Positions 7,660 to 15,801 of a stretch of DNA of 64,000 nucleotides are shown piece after piece. The notes under the pieces are model-generated. The model had not been told where the DNA came from and made no database searches. It worked only from the letters and a program-made list of their open reading frames with translations. Source of the stretch: Candidatus Poribacteria bacterium (lineage in GTDB: Bacteria > Poribacteria > WGA-4E > WGA-3G). The position numbers and the translations under genes were made by a program. The stretch spans positions 78,134-142,133 of the forward strand of contig JAJEDB010000039.1 in the NCBI GenBank assembly GCA_022821725.1, read 5' to 3'. Positions within the stretch are counted from its first letter, which is position 1. Each line of letters starts with the position of its first letter.

Positions 7660-10191
7660 TTAGAAACCTTGCTTGATACCGAAAAGTATCTGTCGTCTCG
7701 GTCCAATCAGAATGCCCGAGCTCAAGTTGGCTTCGGGTTGCCCCGCATTTGAATGCAGCCGCGACCCGATATATACGTGATCGAAAATGTTTTTGGCAGT
7801 CAGAAATATCTGCCACTGTTTGGTTAATTGGTAATCTATGCTGGCATTGACAATTGCGTAACTCGGAATCGGTCCGGTATCTCCACGGTTGAAAGTCTGC
7901 TGGAGATTTTCAAAGTCTGTGAAGACCTCGTCCACGAACCGCATATCTGCCCGCATGCGAACAACATCACCGATGCGTTTTGCTAATCCTACCGTGAAGG
8001 TGTGTCGCGGGGCATAGGGTAATTCGTTGCCGTCCAACGTTACATCGACATTACCGGCGATAGTGGCTGACTTCACGATACCATCAATAATGTTTGTCTG
8101 AAGGTATGTATATGAGAGATTGATGTCAGGTAGTATTGACACGAATTCTGATAATCCTAAGGTCGTTGCCATCTCTATGCCCGATAGATCGACCTTGCCT
8201 AAGTTTTTAAAAGCTGTGCCGCGTCCGGCTGCGACTAAATCTTCAACCCTAATCAGAAATCCAGCGGCTTCTATAATAATCCCAGGCACCCATGAACGAA
8301 ATCCCAGTTCCATGTTCCAACTTTTCTCAGGTTTGAGATCGAGTCCACCTGCATCGATGCTCTGTCCGAAGTTCGTAATCTTCAGCGCACCACTGGAGGG
8401 GGCTGTATATCCTCGATGAATACCACCGAAAAGGTTTAATTGTCCCAACTCGTAGTTCACACCGATTCCCGGCAACAGGACTGACGAGACCTTGTCCGCA
8501 AGCACCGAGCCGCGTAATCTATCCACCCGATCCTGTTTGAAAACCTCAAACCGTAAGCCTGGTGTAACAGTTAACCTTTTAAAATTCATCTGCTCCTTGG
8601 CATAGAGTGCCAAGGCAAGCGTTTCGTAATGATGACTCTGCCCAACAATGTTCACTGGATCTTCCTCGGAACCAGGGGTGCCAGTGTAATAAACACCGTC
8701 GCGGGCATCCGGAGCATCTCCGGTTTTCTTATCGTCAATAAAACGTTCCCAATGGACTCTGCCCCCAATTTCAGCGCGTCCTAAATTCCCCGCGATTCCG
8801 TGAGTGAGGGTATAGTTCTGTTCAATTCCACCCACATAGAAGGTGCGGAGGATACCGAAATTACTCTTTCCATTGCCGGTTCTGACGAGGTCACCCGTTT
8901 GAAAATACGGCACTGGGACCAGATTCCCGGTTTCAAGTGCCTCGGGACGCACGAAGATATCGTCCTCACGCCACCACCGTCGGTCAAATCCGCTTGTATA
9001 CATGATCGTATTACTGACGAGGTTCGTCGAAATTTTGTTGGTATAGATGAGGTCAAGTGATGTCCGCAGTACTTTAAAATTGTCATCCTCTTTTGGATTG
9101 AAATTTGGATCTGTTTGGAAGGAGTACTCTGTCAAACCCGTATACGTTGCGTTCGAGTTTTCAAAATTACCGTTTAGTTTGAGATAGAGCGTTTTTGCTT
9201 CGCTCAGTTGGAAAAGTGTTTTTACGGTGCCATTTACCTGATCAAATGTATTGTTTTCTCTAAAACCATCCCCATGTTTGTAGAGCAGTTGGACATCAGA
9301 CAGCACCTTTTCCGGGTTTCCGATACCTCTCCACTCTGAAAATGCACTGTAGTACCCGTTGTTACCTACCGTTAGCTGATTTGCTAATCCTTTTGTCCCG
9401 TCAGGTTTTCGGGTTGTATAGTTGATAACACCCCCCATCGTTTGCGGTCCATATCGGAGGGCAGCACTCCCTTTAACAACCTCGACGGCGGCAATTCGGT
9501 CTGCCGGTGGGTTGTAGTATGCATTCGGATATATGTAGACTGCGGGTTGGATCGGGACACCATCTTCAAGTATAAGGACCCGTGCGCTTCGACGAGGGTT
9601 CAACCCGCGAATACTGACGCTCACGCGCGAGTTACCAAAACCGTCGTCGGCATAACCGTTGATGCCGGGTATTAATTCGAGCAATTCTTGGGTTCCAACG
9701 GGTCTTACGAGATCAACGGTTTCTGGTTCCAACATGCTCATGGTTCCAGTGAGTTTTCGGTGCTTACGCGATGATTTGCCAATAATTTCTATCGGGGCGA
9801 GTTGGAAGGTTTGGGTGGACAGCGAAATCTCTAAATTGTGCGTTGAATTGGACGTGAGTTCAAGCATCTCGCTGTAACGATTATAGCCAATTGAACTCAC
9901 CTGAAGCTGCTGCGCCCCTTGGATGTCCTGAGAAAATCGGAAATTACCGTCTCTATCTGTCGTTTTCTCTGCCACAATCTGTCCGTCCGATTCGATCTTA
10001 ACAGCGGCTCCCGGAATCGGTTGCCCTGTCTCTTTGTCAGTGACTTTGCCGCTAATTTCAGTTGAACCTTGGCAAATGTGTGGCATACTCAATAGCACGG
10101 CTAAAACGATTACGATTGTTGCTATTTTAGTGCAAGTTTTTGGTCGCCATAACAAAACCTGGCTGCAGGTTGTCTTAAAAAATTGATACAT
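7660..10191 (-). CDS. TonB-dependent receptor with N-terminal carboxypeptidase-regulatory-like domain
   Basis: Outer-membrane receptor of about 843 residues from ATG 10191, which has AGGA about ten bases upstream; TTG 10215 has no ribosome site and overlaps the preceding gene. After a signal peptide ending near SMPHICQG there is a CarboxypepD_reg-like beta domain (about residues 45-125: ISGKVTDKETGQPIPGAAVKI). A plug domain follows with RVLILEDGVPIQP and VEVVKGSAALRYGPQTMGGVINY, then the barrel with a terminal RRQILFGIKQGF. It is FecA/CirA-like in general form. A small lipoprotein precedes it, and DUF4856, imelysin and di-heme genes surround it, so an iron compound is the likely substrate. 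Confidence 0.88.
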   Translation of the reverse strand: MYQFFKTTCSQVLLWRPKTCTKIATIVIVLAVLLSMPHICQGSTEISGKVTDKETGQPIPGAAVKIESDGQIVAEKTTDRDGNFRFSQDIQGAQQLQVSSIGYNRYSEMLELTSNSTHNLEISLSTQTFQLAPIEIIGKSSRKHRKLTGTMSMLEPETVDLVRPVGTQELLELIPGINGYADDGFGNSRVSVSIRGLNPRRSARVLILEDGVPIQPAVYIYPNAYYNPPADRIAAVEVVKGSAALRYGPQTMGGVINYTTRKPDGTKGLANQLTVGNNGYYSAFSEWRGIGNPEKVLSDVQLLYKHGDGFRENNTFDQVNGTVKTLFQLSEAKTLYLKLNGNFENSNATYTGLTEYSFQTDPNFNPKEDDNFKVLRTSLDLIYTNKISTNLVSNTIMYTSGFDRRWWREDDIFVRPEALETGNLVPVPYFQTGDLVRTGNGKSNFGILRTFYVGGIEQNYTLTHGIAGNLGRAEIGGRVHWERFIDDKKTGDAPDARDGVYYTGTPGSEEDPVNIVGQSHHYETLALALYAKEQMNFKRLTVTPGLRFEVFKQDRVDRLRGSVLADKVSSVLLPGIGVNYELGQLNLFGGIHRGYTAPSSGALKITNFGQSIDAGGLDLKPEKSWNMELGFRSWVPGIIIEAAGFLIRVEDLVAAGRGTAFKNLGKVDLSGIEMATTLGLSEFVSILPDINLSYTYLQTNIIDGIVKSATIAGNVDVTLDGNELPYAPRHTFTVGLAKRIGDVVRMRADMRFVDEVFTDFENLQQTFNRGDTGPIPSYAIVNASIDYQLTKQWQIFLTAKNIFDHVYIGSRLHSNAGQPEANLSSGILIGPRRQILFGIKQGF

Positions 10192-10211
10192 CGGTTCTAT
10201 TTCCTGCGCTT

Positions 10212-10460
10212 TCAAAAGCGTTTTGGATTCGTAGTTGTGACGCGGTTGTTAATTTTACTGCTTTGCTCATCTTTAACCGTATTATCCGTGTTGCCGGTTC
10301 CACTAACTGGCAGATTCGTGTTACCGTAACTGCCGCCCTCTTCAGCAACTTCGGACTGTGGCGCGAGTATAGGATCGCTCTCACAACCGAACAAAGTTAA
10401 AGTGGCTGCCATAGCACAGACTAACAACAAAATCTTGAATACGATAGGGGCTAAGTTCAT
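10212..10460 (-). CDS. Small lipoprotein of the iron locus
   Basis: Protein of 82 residues. A hydrophobic signal ends in LTLFGC, a good lipobox with Cys26, followed by a short polar tail rich in Asn, Thr and Gly. No known domain is recognised. ATG 10460 has AAGGA seven bases upstream. A Fur-box-like site lies about 40 bases further upstream, and the stop codon is 20 bases from the start of the TonB receptor, so the two are probably co-transcribed. It may be a receptor accessory, but nothing in the sequence proves that. Confidence 0.65.
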   Translation of the reverse strand: MNLAPIVFKILLLVCAMAATLTLFGCESDPILAPQSEVAEEGGSYGNTNLPVSGTGNTDNTVKDEQSSKINNRVTTTNPKRF

Positions 10461-10498
10461 CTGTTAATCCTTAAATCTGGAACTGTAATACTTATAAA

Positions 10499-10521
10499 TT
10501 GATATTAAGACTCATTATCTA
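10499..10521 (-). promoter_or_regulatory. Fur-box-like site, imperfect left half
   Basis: Reads TTGATATTAAGACTCATTAT then CTA. The right half is identical to the other boxes and the left half has diverged. It lies about 40 bases upstream of the lipoprotein-TonB receptor unit. Confidence 0.6.
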
Positions 10522-10529
10522 TATACACG

Positions 10530-10549
10530 GCACCAACTAACGTTGGTGC
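10530..10549 (-). terminator. Hairpin after the di-heme oxidoreductase gene
   Basis: An 8-base-pair stem GCACCAAC / GTTGGTGC with a four-base loop, 14 bases past the stop codon of the di-heme gene. There is no U run, so it may be a processing or stabilising hairpin, not a full terminator. Confidence 0.35.
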
Positions 10550-10563
10550 GGATAGGACCCTTT

Positions 10564-11964
10564 TTACAAAGACTCTAAGAACGCAATGAGTGCATCGCGT
10601 TCCTCCTTAGACATCTGTTCAACGGCTTGCCGTGATGCTGCCGCTTCCCCGCCGTGCCAGAGAATCGCTTCCATTAAGTCCCGCGCCCTCCCGTCATGGA
10701 GGAAGTTCGTATGACCGTTAACCCTTCTCACCAAACCGATACCCCATAGTGGGGGTGTCCGCCATTCGCGACCGTTGGCGCGAAAATCGGAACGATTGTC
10801 CGCTAAATCGGGTCCCATGTCGTGTAACAACATATCCGTGAACGGTTGAATTGTCTGGTTGCTCACTGAAGGGACGCCTGCTAAGACACCGGTTCTTAAC
10901 GTCGGAACATGACAACTGGCGCATTGTGCTTTAGCAAAAAGTACTTCGCCTTGTTTAACCTGTGGATCGTCTACATTGCGTCGCGCTGGCACTGCCAGTG
11001 TTTGAACGTAGAACGTCACCACTTCTAAAATCTCGTCGCTAATTTCCGGTGTTGCGTCATGTGCAGTGAGTTGCGATTGCCCCGCTGAGTTTTCCGTCAT
11101 GAACAGGGATGTCGTTAGACCCATGTCGTCGTGATATGCTGCTGCAACCTGTTGCAACAGTGTCGGTTGGTTCGCTTTCCATCCGAAACGCCCAAGGGTA
11201 TAACGCTGTTCGACGACATCCCACACATAGTTGGGCTTTCCAGATATGCCGTCTCCATTAGCATCAGCTTCATCTGCATAAGCAAGGATGGTATCTTCGG
11301 GAATCGCTTCCAGCAAACCCAGTCCAAAGACGGAGGGCGCGACGCGTGGTGATAATTCAACCTCTTCTGGCAGGGGTTGATAGGTTTCCGTAAATGTGTA
11401 ATTCGGATAACGCAAATGCACACGTGTCCCGTCTGCTGTTGTGAGTGTTTGTTCGGTATAGTCAATTTTGATCTTACCCTCTGGGGCTGTTCCGAAAATG
11501 GCGCGGTTGTTAAGTTGTGTACCGAATCCTGGAACGGGGATAGGCGGTTGTCCATCTATCGCATCTGCTGGCTTCGGAAGACTGAGCCTAAAGAGCATAG
11601 ACACGAATTTCTCATCAACTTTTGGCGGCCGCCCACGACCATCCCGGGAATGACAGTTGATGCACGAAATATTGTTGTAGATAGGTCCCAGCCCAGGGTT
11701 TACTTCCGCAGGTGCTGTTACAAAATTGGCTTCAAATTCGACATCGCCTTCCAGATGCTTTTCAAATGCCGAGGCCGAAAGGTTGGGAGCAGGGGTTGAA
11801 AACGCGTGGCTTGATGCATCGAAGACAGTCGTCTCACCACCGGAGAGCTCGCTTGTTGCAAATACGGGTGTCGATTCTACAGCCACGGGTGACTCGGCAT
11901 CACACGCACTTAGCAAAATTGACATCAAAAGGATTAGAGGGAGTAAACTAAAAAAAGATTTCAT
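10564..11964 (-). CDS. Di-heme oxidoreductase (DHOR, COG3488-type), lipoprotein
   Basis: Protein of about 466 residues. The frame opens at a GTG at 11985, but ATG 11964 gives a compact signal ending in lipobox LLSACD. Two heme c attachment sites are visible: CINCH in the N-terminal third, with a following HSRDGRGRPP, and CASCH in the C-terminal third. This two-heme layout fits the DHOR family (putative peroxidase/thiol oxidoreductase) that is regularly encoded beside imelysins in iron-regulated loci. It would act in the periplasm or on the outer membrane, possibly reducing or oxidising iron during uptake. It is downstream of the imelysin gene and probably in the same transcript. Confidence 0.85.
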   Translation of the reverse strand: MKSFFSLLPLILLMSILLSACDAESPVAVESTPVFATSELSGGETTVFDASSHAFSTPAPNLSASAFEKHLEGDVEFEANFVTAPAEVNPGLGPIYNNISCINCHSRDGRGRPPKVDEKFVSMLFRLSLPKPADAIDGQPPIPVPGFGTQLNNRAIFGTAPEGKIKIDYTEQTLTTADGTRVHLRYPNYTFTETYQPLPEEVELSPRVAPSVFGLGLLEAIPEDTILAYADEADANGDGISGKPNYVWDVVEQRYTLGRFGWKANQPTLLQQVAAAYHDDMGLTTSLFMTENSAGQSQLTAHDATPEISDEILEVVTFYVQTLAVPARRNVDDPQVKQGEVLFAKAQCASCHVPTLRTGVLAGVPSVSNQTIQPFTDMLLHDMGPDLADNRSDFRANGREWRTPPLWGIGLVRRVNGHTNFLHDGRARDLMEAILWHGGEAAASRQAVEQMSKEERDALIAFLESL

Positions 11965-12095
11965 CTCTCTCGCTATTGATATCACAATAAGACTATAAAT
12001 CTGTAGTGAGGGAACAGCATCTCTGCTGTTCCCCGCAAAAACGAAATAGCCCTTTCGTGTTTACATTTTTGGAATTAAACGTTTTACAAACTCTA

Positions 12096-13169
12096 TTAAT
12101 TAAACTCACTCGATTGGACGAGCGGCAGTATATTTTGTTCGAGGGTCAGTTGAACTGTGCTGACGGCATCAATCGCAGCTTGGACAGCACCGCGGTTCGC
12201 GGTAATCGAATCCCGGAACGGATCTGGAATTGCGCCGATAGCAGAAATCGCTGCCTGCACCTCTTGCTGGAAACGAGCGTCTAACGCTGGATCTTGACCG
12301 TTCACGAATCCGTTGAGCCCTTTTCCATAGACGTTCTGAATCCCACGGATGTTGTTTTGGAAGTCCGAGATGGAATTGAAACTGAACTGAGATTCAACAA
12401 GGGTTGTGTCAGATTCGTTGTAGGGATCGGAGATCTTACCATTCGCTACCTCATCGGCAATGACGATCATGCCGTTGACGATCTCTTGCACTGCTGCACT
12501 TTGTGACGGGTAGACAACACTGCCCGTGCCAGCTTGGGCAACTGCGCTGACAAAATTTTCGCCGCTTGGTGCCCATGCCGCCTGAAGTTGAGAGGTACTT
12601 ACCTTGAGATTCTCTGTCGTCGAAAGGAGGTACTCCAACTCACGATCCGTTATATCCGATGCTTGGCGTTGGTCTCCTTCGCGGAACAGCAGGAATTCAA
12701 TTGTATGAAAACCTTTCTGTGTATCTTCTAATCCACCGACAAAATCCACTGTTAAGGAATCGCCGCTGTCCAGAACGGATTGTAGATTGACACGATCAAC
12801 CGGCCAGCTATCCAGTGCCGGATCGAGTCCTTGCGTGTCTACCGGACCGAACAGGAACGCTTCGCTCTGTTCCCACGGTATTCGCGTGGCTATCCACGCT
12901 TGCTGCGCTTTTTCGAGATTCCCTTGCGAGGTATCGCTTTCCAATGCCTTGACAGCGGCTAAAAGTTCCCCCGCTTTATTGTCCAGATCGGTATAGGTGG
13001 ATAACACGAGACCATTCGCAAAATCGTTGAGCATCGTGGTGGCATCAAAAGCCTCAGCGTGATCGTGATCATCGTGCTCATCTGTTTCTTCATCGCTACC
13101 GCATCCGACAACAAAAGCGGCTGCAAGTAGCAAACAGAAGAGCAATGTCCAAATCTTATAAACTTTCAT
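12096..13169 (-). CDS. Imelysin-family (M75-like) lipoprotein
   Basis: Protein of about 357 residues from ATG 13169, which has GGAGG five bases upstream; the ATG at 13181 overlaps that site. The signal ends in lipobox FVVGCG, followed by an acidic, His-rich stretch DEHDDHDHAEAF that could bind metal. The imelysin core shows DSWPVDRVNLQ and GFHTIEFLLF, the latter being the conserved GxHxxE metal-site motif (EfeO/IrpA/imelysin superfamily). These proteins work at the cell surface or periplasm in iron uptake. It lies between the porin and di-heme oxidoreductase genes, all on one strand. Confidence 0.85.
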   Translation of the reverse strand: MKVYKIWTLLFCLLLAAAFVVGCGSDEETDEHDDHDHAEAFDATTMLNDFANGLVLSTYTDLDNKAGELLAAVKALESDTSQGNLEKAQQAWIATRIPWEQSEAFLFGPVDTQGLDPALDSWPVDRVNLQSVLDSGDSLTVDFVGGLEDTQKGFHTIEFLLFREGDQRQASDITDRELEYLLSTTENLKVSTSQLQAAWAPSGENFVSAVAQAGTGSVVYPSQSAAVQEIVNGMIVIADEVANGKISDPYNESDTTLVESQFSFNSISDFQNNIRGIQNVYGKGLNGFVNGQDPALDARFQQEVQAAISAIGAIPDPFRDSITANRGAVQAAIDAVSTVQLTLEQNILPLVQSSEFN

Positions 13170-13275
13170 AAAAACCTCCATGGTACAGTTATTAGTCTTC
13201 AGTTAGTTAAAGAAGACATCTGTCTATCAACCGCTCTTTAACGGATAACCGATGACTGAAAACTGACAACTGTCA

Positions 13276-14535
13276 TTAATATTGAAAACCGAAACCGAGC
13301 GAAAAGGTGTTTTCTCGGTTTTTATCTTTTGCCGCTAACCGACGAACGGAATAATGGCTCTTGAAAACCATCTTTGGATGGACGTGGTAGTTAACGCCAA
13401 AGGTCCATGCCGTTCTTTCCCATCGTGGATTGTCGAAGATAATACCTTCAACACTCGCCATCGTATCGTAATAGTCGTAACGCGCAAAAACATCTAAGAC
13501 CTGGTCTGGAGGCGTGTCCTGCAGATCTTGGTGTTCCGGGCTGTTGTTAGGTTGTCTGAAAAGTGATAATACGTCGTAACCCGCCTCAATGTACCAACCT
13601 AAGGCTGAACTCCCTATCGGAGTTCGCTTTGCATTGAGATTATTGGAGAGGGTCCGGTTGACTTTAGACAGTTGATCGGCATTCTCAAGCATTCCCCATA
13701 GAAATAACCCGCGAACTTTCACAGCATTCATTTCGTAGAATCCGTGAATGCTTGCAATTCCGACGTATGCATCGAAATCTACGTCAGGTTTCGGTCGATT
13801 TGCCGCAGTATCTCCGTAATAACCGGAGAGGCCGACGGTAGCGTTTTCATGAAATGCATAATCGAGGCGTCCGACGAATGCGGGTGCTTCGGCGTTGATT
13901 GTTTCAAATCGGAGTTGGTGTCCGCGAACGATCCAGTGCCGAGAACTGAAACCCGTTGAATCCAGTCCGTTAACAATTTGTGCCTGATAGTTCAGTGAAC
14001 CAAGCGATCCAAAAATTTCAATACCTGTTTCATGCCAGATGGTTGGAATAATGTGTGCCTCCGCTTCGGGACGCGTTGTCGTAAAATAGTGTTGTGGTCG
14101 ATGTCGTTTCGCGACGAGTCCGACTGGGACGATGATGTGCCCAACGCGGAGATTAAAGGATGGCTGGAAGGAAAAGACAGCGGCAAGTTTTTCGACAATA
14201 ATTTCGCCGCCTTTTTCGATTTCTGTCTCAAACTCCCCGAACTCTTCAAATTTGTCGAATTCCATGGTGCTGCCAGTGCCGCCATGCTCGAATTCAAGTT
14301 CCGACTCGAGTCGGATGGTGTCATTAATACGGTATTTCGGCGCGATAACGAAGCGTTCCACATCAATAGCAGCGCGTCTGCCTGGATCGAGCTCCCAATC
14401 GAAATGGGAGTAGTGAATCACGCCGTAGCCAGAGACCGAGAATGGATTTGGTTCAGCAATAACACCGACACTGAGTGAAATAAACATTCCACAAACCGCA
14501 AGAAATCTTATAGAATTTGCCAATTGTTTTTTCAT
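13276..14535 (-). CDS. OprO/OprP-like outer-membrane porin
   Basis: Protein of about 419 residues starting at ATG 14535. A longer frame opens upstream, but it runs through a Fur box and is rejected. A signal peptide ends near SVGVIAEP, followed by beta-barrel sequence beginning with FSVSGYGVIHYSHFDW and ending in the aromatic C-terminus ENTFSLGFGFQY required for outer-membrane insertion. Acidic stretches (EFEHGG, FEEFGEFETEIEKGGE) lie in likely loops. It resembles phosphate-selective-porin-type barrels. It heads the porin-imelysin-di-heme unit, behind two promoters and two Fur boxes, so it may be a low-iron-induced channel. The ribosome-binding site is weak. Confidence 0.75.
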   Translation of the reverse strand: MKKQLANSIRFLAVCGMFISLSVGVIAEPNPFSVSGYGVIHYSHFDWELDPGRRAAIDVERFVIAPKYRINDTIRLESELEFEHGGTGSTMEFDKFEEFGEFETEIEKGGEIIVEKLAAVFSFQPSFNLRVGHIIVPVGLVAKRHRPQHYFTTTRPEAEAHIIPTIWHETGIEIFGSLGSLNYQAQIVNGLDSTGFSSRHWIVRGHQLRFETINAEAPAFVGRLDYAFHENATVGLSGYYGDTAANRPKPDVDFDAYVGIASIHGFYEMNAVKVRGLFLWGMLENADQLSKVNRTLSNNLNAKRTPIGSSALGWYIEAGYDVLSLFRQPNNSPEHQDLQDTPPDQVLDVFARYDYYDTMASVEGIIFDNPRWERTAWTFGVNYHVHPKMVFKSHYSVRRLAAKDKNRENTFSLGFGFQY

Positions 14536-14550
14536 GAATATGATTTTTAA

Positions 14551-14575
14551 AATGATATTGAGACTCATTATCATT
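14551..14575 (-). promoter_or_regulatory. Fur-box-like palindrome
   Basis: Reads AATGATATTGAGACTCATTA then TCATT, an inverted repeat with the common GAGACTCATTATC core. It begins 16 bases upstream of the porin start codon. Confidence 0.75.
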
Positions 14576-14632
14576 TTTAGTCTTTGGTTGCTCGGTAGTT
14601 TGAATATTTGTTGGAGATTGCGTTCTAAAAAA

Positions 14633-14655
14633 TTGATAACGAATCTCATTATCTT
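14633..14655 (-). promoter_or_regulatory. Fur-box-like palindrome over a transcription start
   Basis: Reads TTGATAACGAATCTCATTAT then CTT. It begins immediately downstream of the -10 element at 14663-14668, so it covers the expected transcription start of that promoter, a classic repressor position. Confidence 0.68.
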
Positions 14656-14662
14656 TTATTTA

Positions 14663-14691
14663 ATTATACCCACAATTCTCGCGAATGTCAA
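14663..14691 (-). promoter_or_regulatory. Consensus sigma-70 promoter, copy A
   Basis: On the minus strand TTGACA, a 17-base spacer and TATAAT: a perfect consensus. The spacer ends in AATTGTGGG, and an A/T run precedes the -35 box. The same cassette recurs at 14736-14764 and 16857-16885. Confidence 0.75.
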
Positions 14692-14735
14692 AAAAAATCG
14701 CGAGTCATTCGCAAATAACCCGATGAATTGTATTA

Positions 14736-14764
14736 ATTATACTCACAATTTTCGAGAATGTCAA
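14736..14764 (-). promoter_or_regulatory. Consensus sigma-70 promoter, copy B
   Basis: On the minus strand TTGACA, 17 bases, TATAAT. It lies 73 bases upstream of copy A, and its surrounding 40 bases are nearly identical, so the promoter cassette is duplicated in tandem ahead of the porin gene. Confidence 0.75.
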
Positions 14765-15013
14765 AAAAATCTGCAAAAAATATCAAAGTTTGCAATCCAC
14801 TAAAATCGGATTTGATATGTGTGGACAGCCGTTTGTCCATCTTTGCTATCAAATTCCATGTATGTTTCCGGCAGTGCTGTTGCATAGCCGAATCAAATAA
14901 TAGTGATGTTGGAACAACGCCTTCTATAGAGATTTCAACGAGATCTAAGTCTGCTATTGGGATTTATCGACTTCTATCATCAATAAACCCCCATAGAGAT
15001 CGGCTATTCTTAT

Positions 15014-15134
15014 AGGACTTACGCAGTCTGCTTTTTTGTAGCACAAACTTTCCAGTTTGTGTCGGAAGTAACGTGTGTTTTTGCGAGAATTCCCATCTCA
15101 GAGAACGCGCTATAGTCAAAATTGCGTAAGTCCT
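15014..15134. mobile_element. MITE-like element, copy 1
   Basis: A 121-base element with 12-base perfect terminal inverted repeats AGGACTTACGCA / TGCGTAAGTCCT. Internally it carries a short hairpin CACAAACT/AGTTTGTG. A nearly identical copy lies inverted at 62172-62291. The flanks TTCTTAT and GTCTTAT may be an imperfect 7-base target duplication. It has no coding capacity. The same terminal repeat and following bases begin the insertion sequence at 63863, which could supply the transposase. Confidence 0.82.
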
Positions 15135-15152
15135 GTCTTATAAACTATTGAC

Positions 15153-15773
15153 TCAGTCAACCCATCGGAGTACATCATGCAAAGGTTTCCGTTGCGGCGT
15201 TGGGATTTCATCCGGATAGCCCATGTAATAGAAGCCTATGATGTATTCGGTTTCTGAATCGATACCGAGTAGATCGTAAGTTCCTTGTTCCAACGTAATC
15301 CCGCCCGTACTCCACTGCATACCGATGCCTTGTTCCCAACCAGCGAGTTGAATGTTGAGCATTGAACAGCACACGGTAGCATAATCTTCTCGCTGCCGTT
15401 GGTCGTTTCCTTCTTGAATACAAGAAACCGCGACGATTGTCGGCTTGGACATGAACTTTTGGACCCCGCGTTCTGCAATTTCAGCGAGAGTTTCTTCTGT
15501 CACTGCCTTGGCCGCCTCCGGATTGGATGTTACTTTCTCAACCTGAATTTCGCCATACCGTTCGGCAAGTTTCAGTTTCACTTCTTCGCCAATGACGGTA
15601 AACCGCCACGGTTCAGTAAGATGGTGGTTTGGTGCCCAGATGCCCGCATAAAGAAGATCTTCAAGAATGCTCTTCGGCACTGGATCTGGCTTGAATTTGA
15701 AAATTGTCCGACGCGACTGAATCGCTTCCATAACGGACATCTTTCCATTGTTGCTGGTGTTAATCTGTGCCAT
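15153..15773 (-). CDS. Nitroreductase-family flavoprotein
   Basis: Protein of 206 residues. It shows the nitroreductase N-terminal pattern IQSRRTIFKFKPDPVP (FMN-contacting RR), WAPNHHLTEPWRF, and a central QLAGWEQGIGMQW segment. These homodimeric FMN enzymes use NAD(P)H to reduce nitro, quinone or flavin-type substrates; some relatives act in ferric reduction or heme/cobalamin chemistry. ATG 15773 has a strong AAGGAGG six bases upstream. It follows the methyltransferase gene by 28 bases and shares its Fur-controlled promoter region, so a role in iron metabolism is a reasonable inference. The substrate is unknown. Confidence 0.8.
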   Translation of the reverse strand: MAQINTSNNGKMSVMEAIQSRRTIFKFKPDPVPKSILEDLLYAGIWAPNHHLTEPWRFTVIGEEVKLKLAERYGEIQVEKVTSNPEAAKAVTEETLAEIAERGVQKFMSKPTIVAVSCIQEGNDQRQREDYATVCCSMLNIQLAGWEQGIGMQWSTGGITLEQGTYDLLGIDSETEYIIGFYYMGYPDEIPTPQRKPLHDVLRWVD

Positions 15774-15801
15774 GATTTCCTCCTTGATTGGTTTGTTGGT
15801 T

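Larger units (their letters stand above)
14536..15152. other. Regulatory and repeat-rich gap upstream of the porin
   Basis: This gap of 617 bases carries two Fur boxes, two near-identical promoter cassettes and one 121-base MITE (15014-15134). In the remaining stretch 14780-15013 no gene, structure or repeat was recognised. A plus-strand frame there lacks a ribosome site and any known domain. Confidence 0.55.

Noticed and set aside
11970..11996. Possible ninth Fur site upstream of the di-heme oxidoreductase (TATTGATATCACAATA)
   Set aside because: It lacks the GAGACTCATTATC core, and the gene is probably read from the porin-imelysin transcript, so it was not called.
12006..12036. GGGAACAGC/GCTGTTCCC hairpin after the imelysin gene as a terminator
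   Set aside because: There is a good stem but no U tract in either direction, and the downstream di-heme gene seems to need read-through, so it was left as a likely intergenic repeat.
14534..15015. Plus-strand frames in the gap upstream of the porin
   Set aside because: No ribosome-binding site and Cys/Ser/Ile-rich random-looking composition. One covers the Fur boxes and promoters and the other runs into the edge of the MITE.
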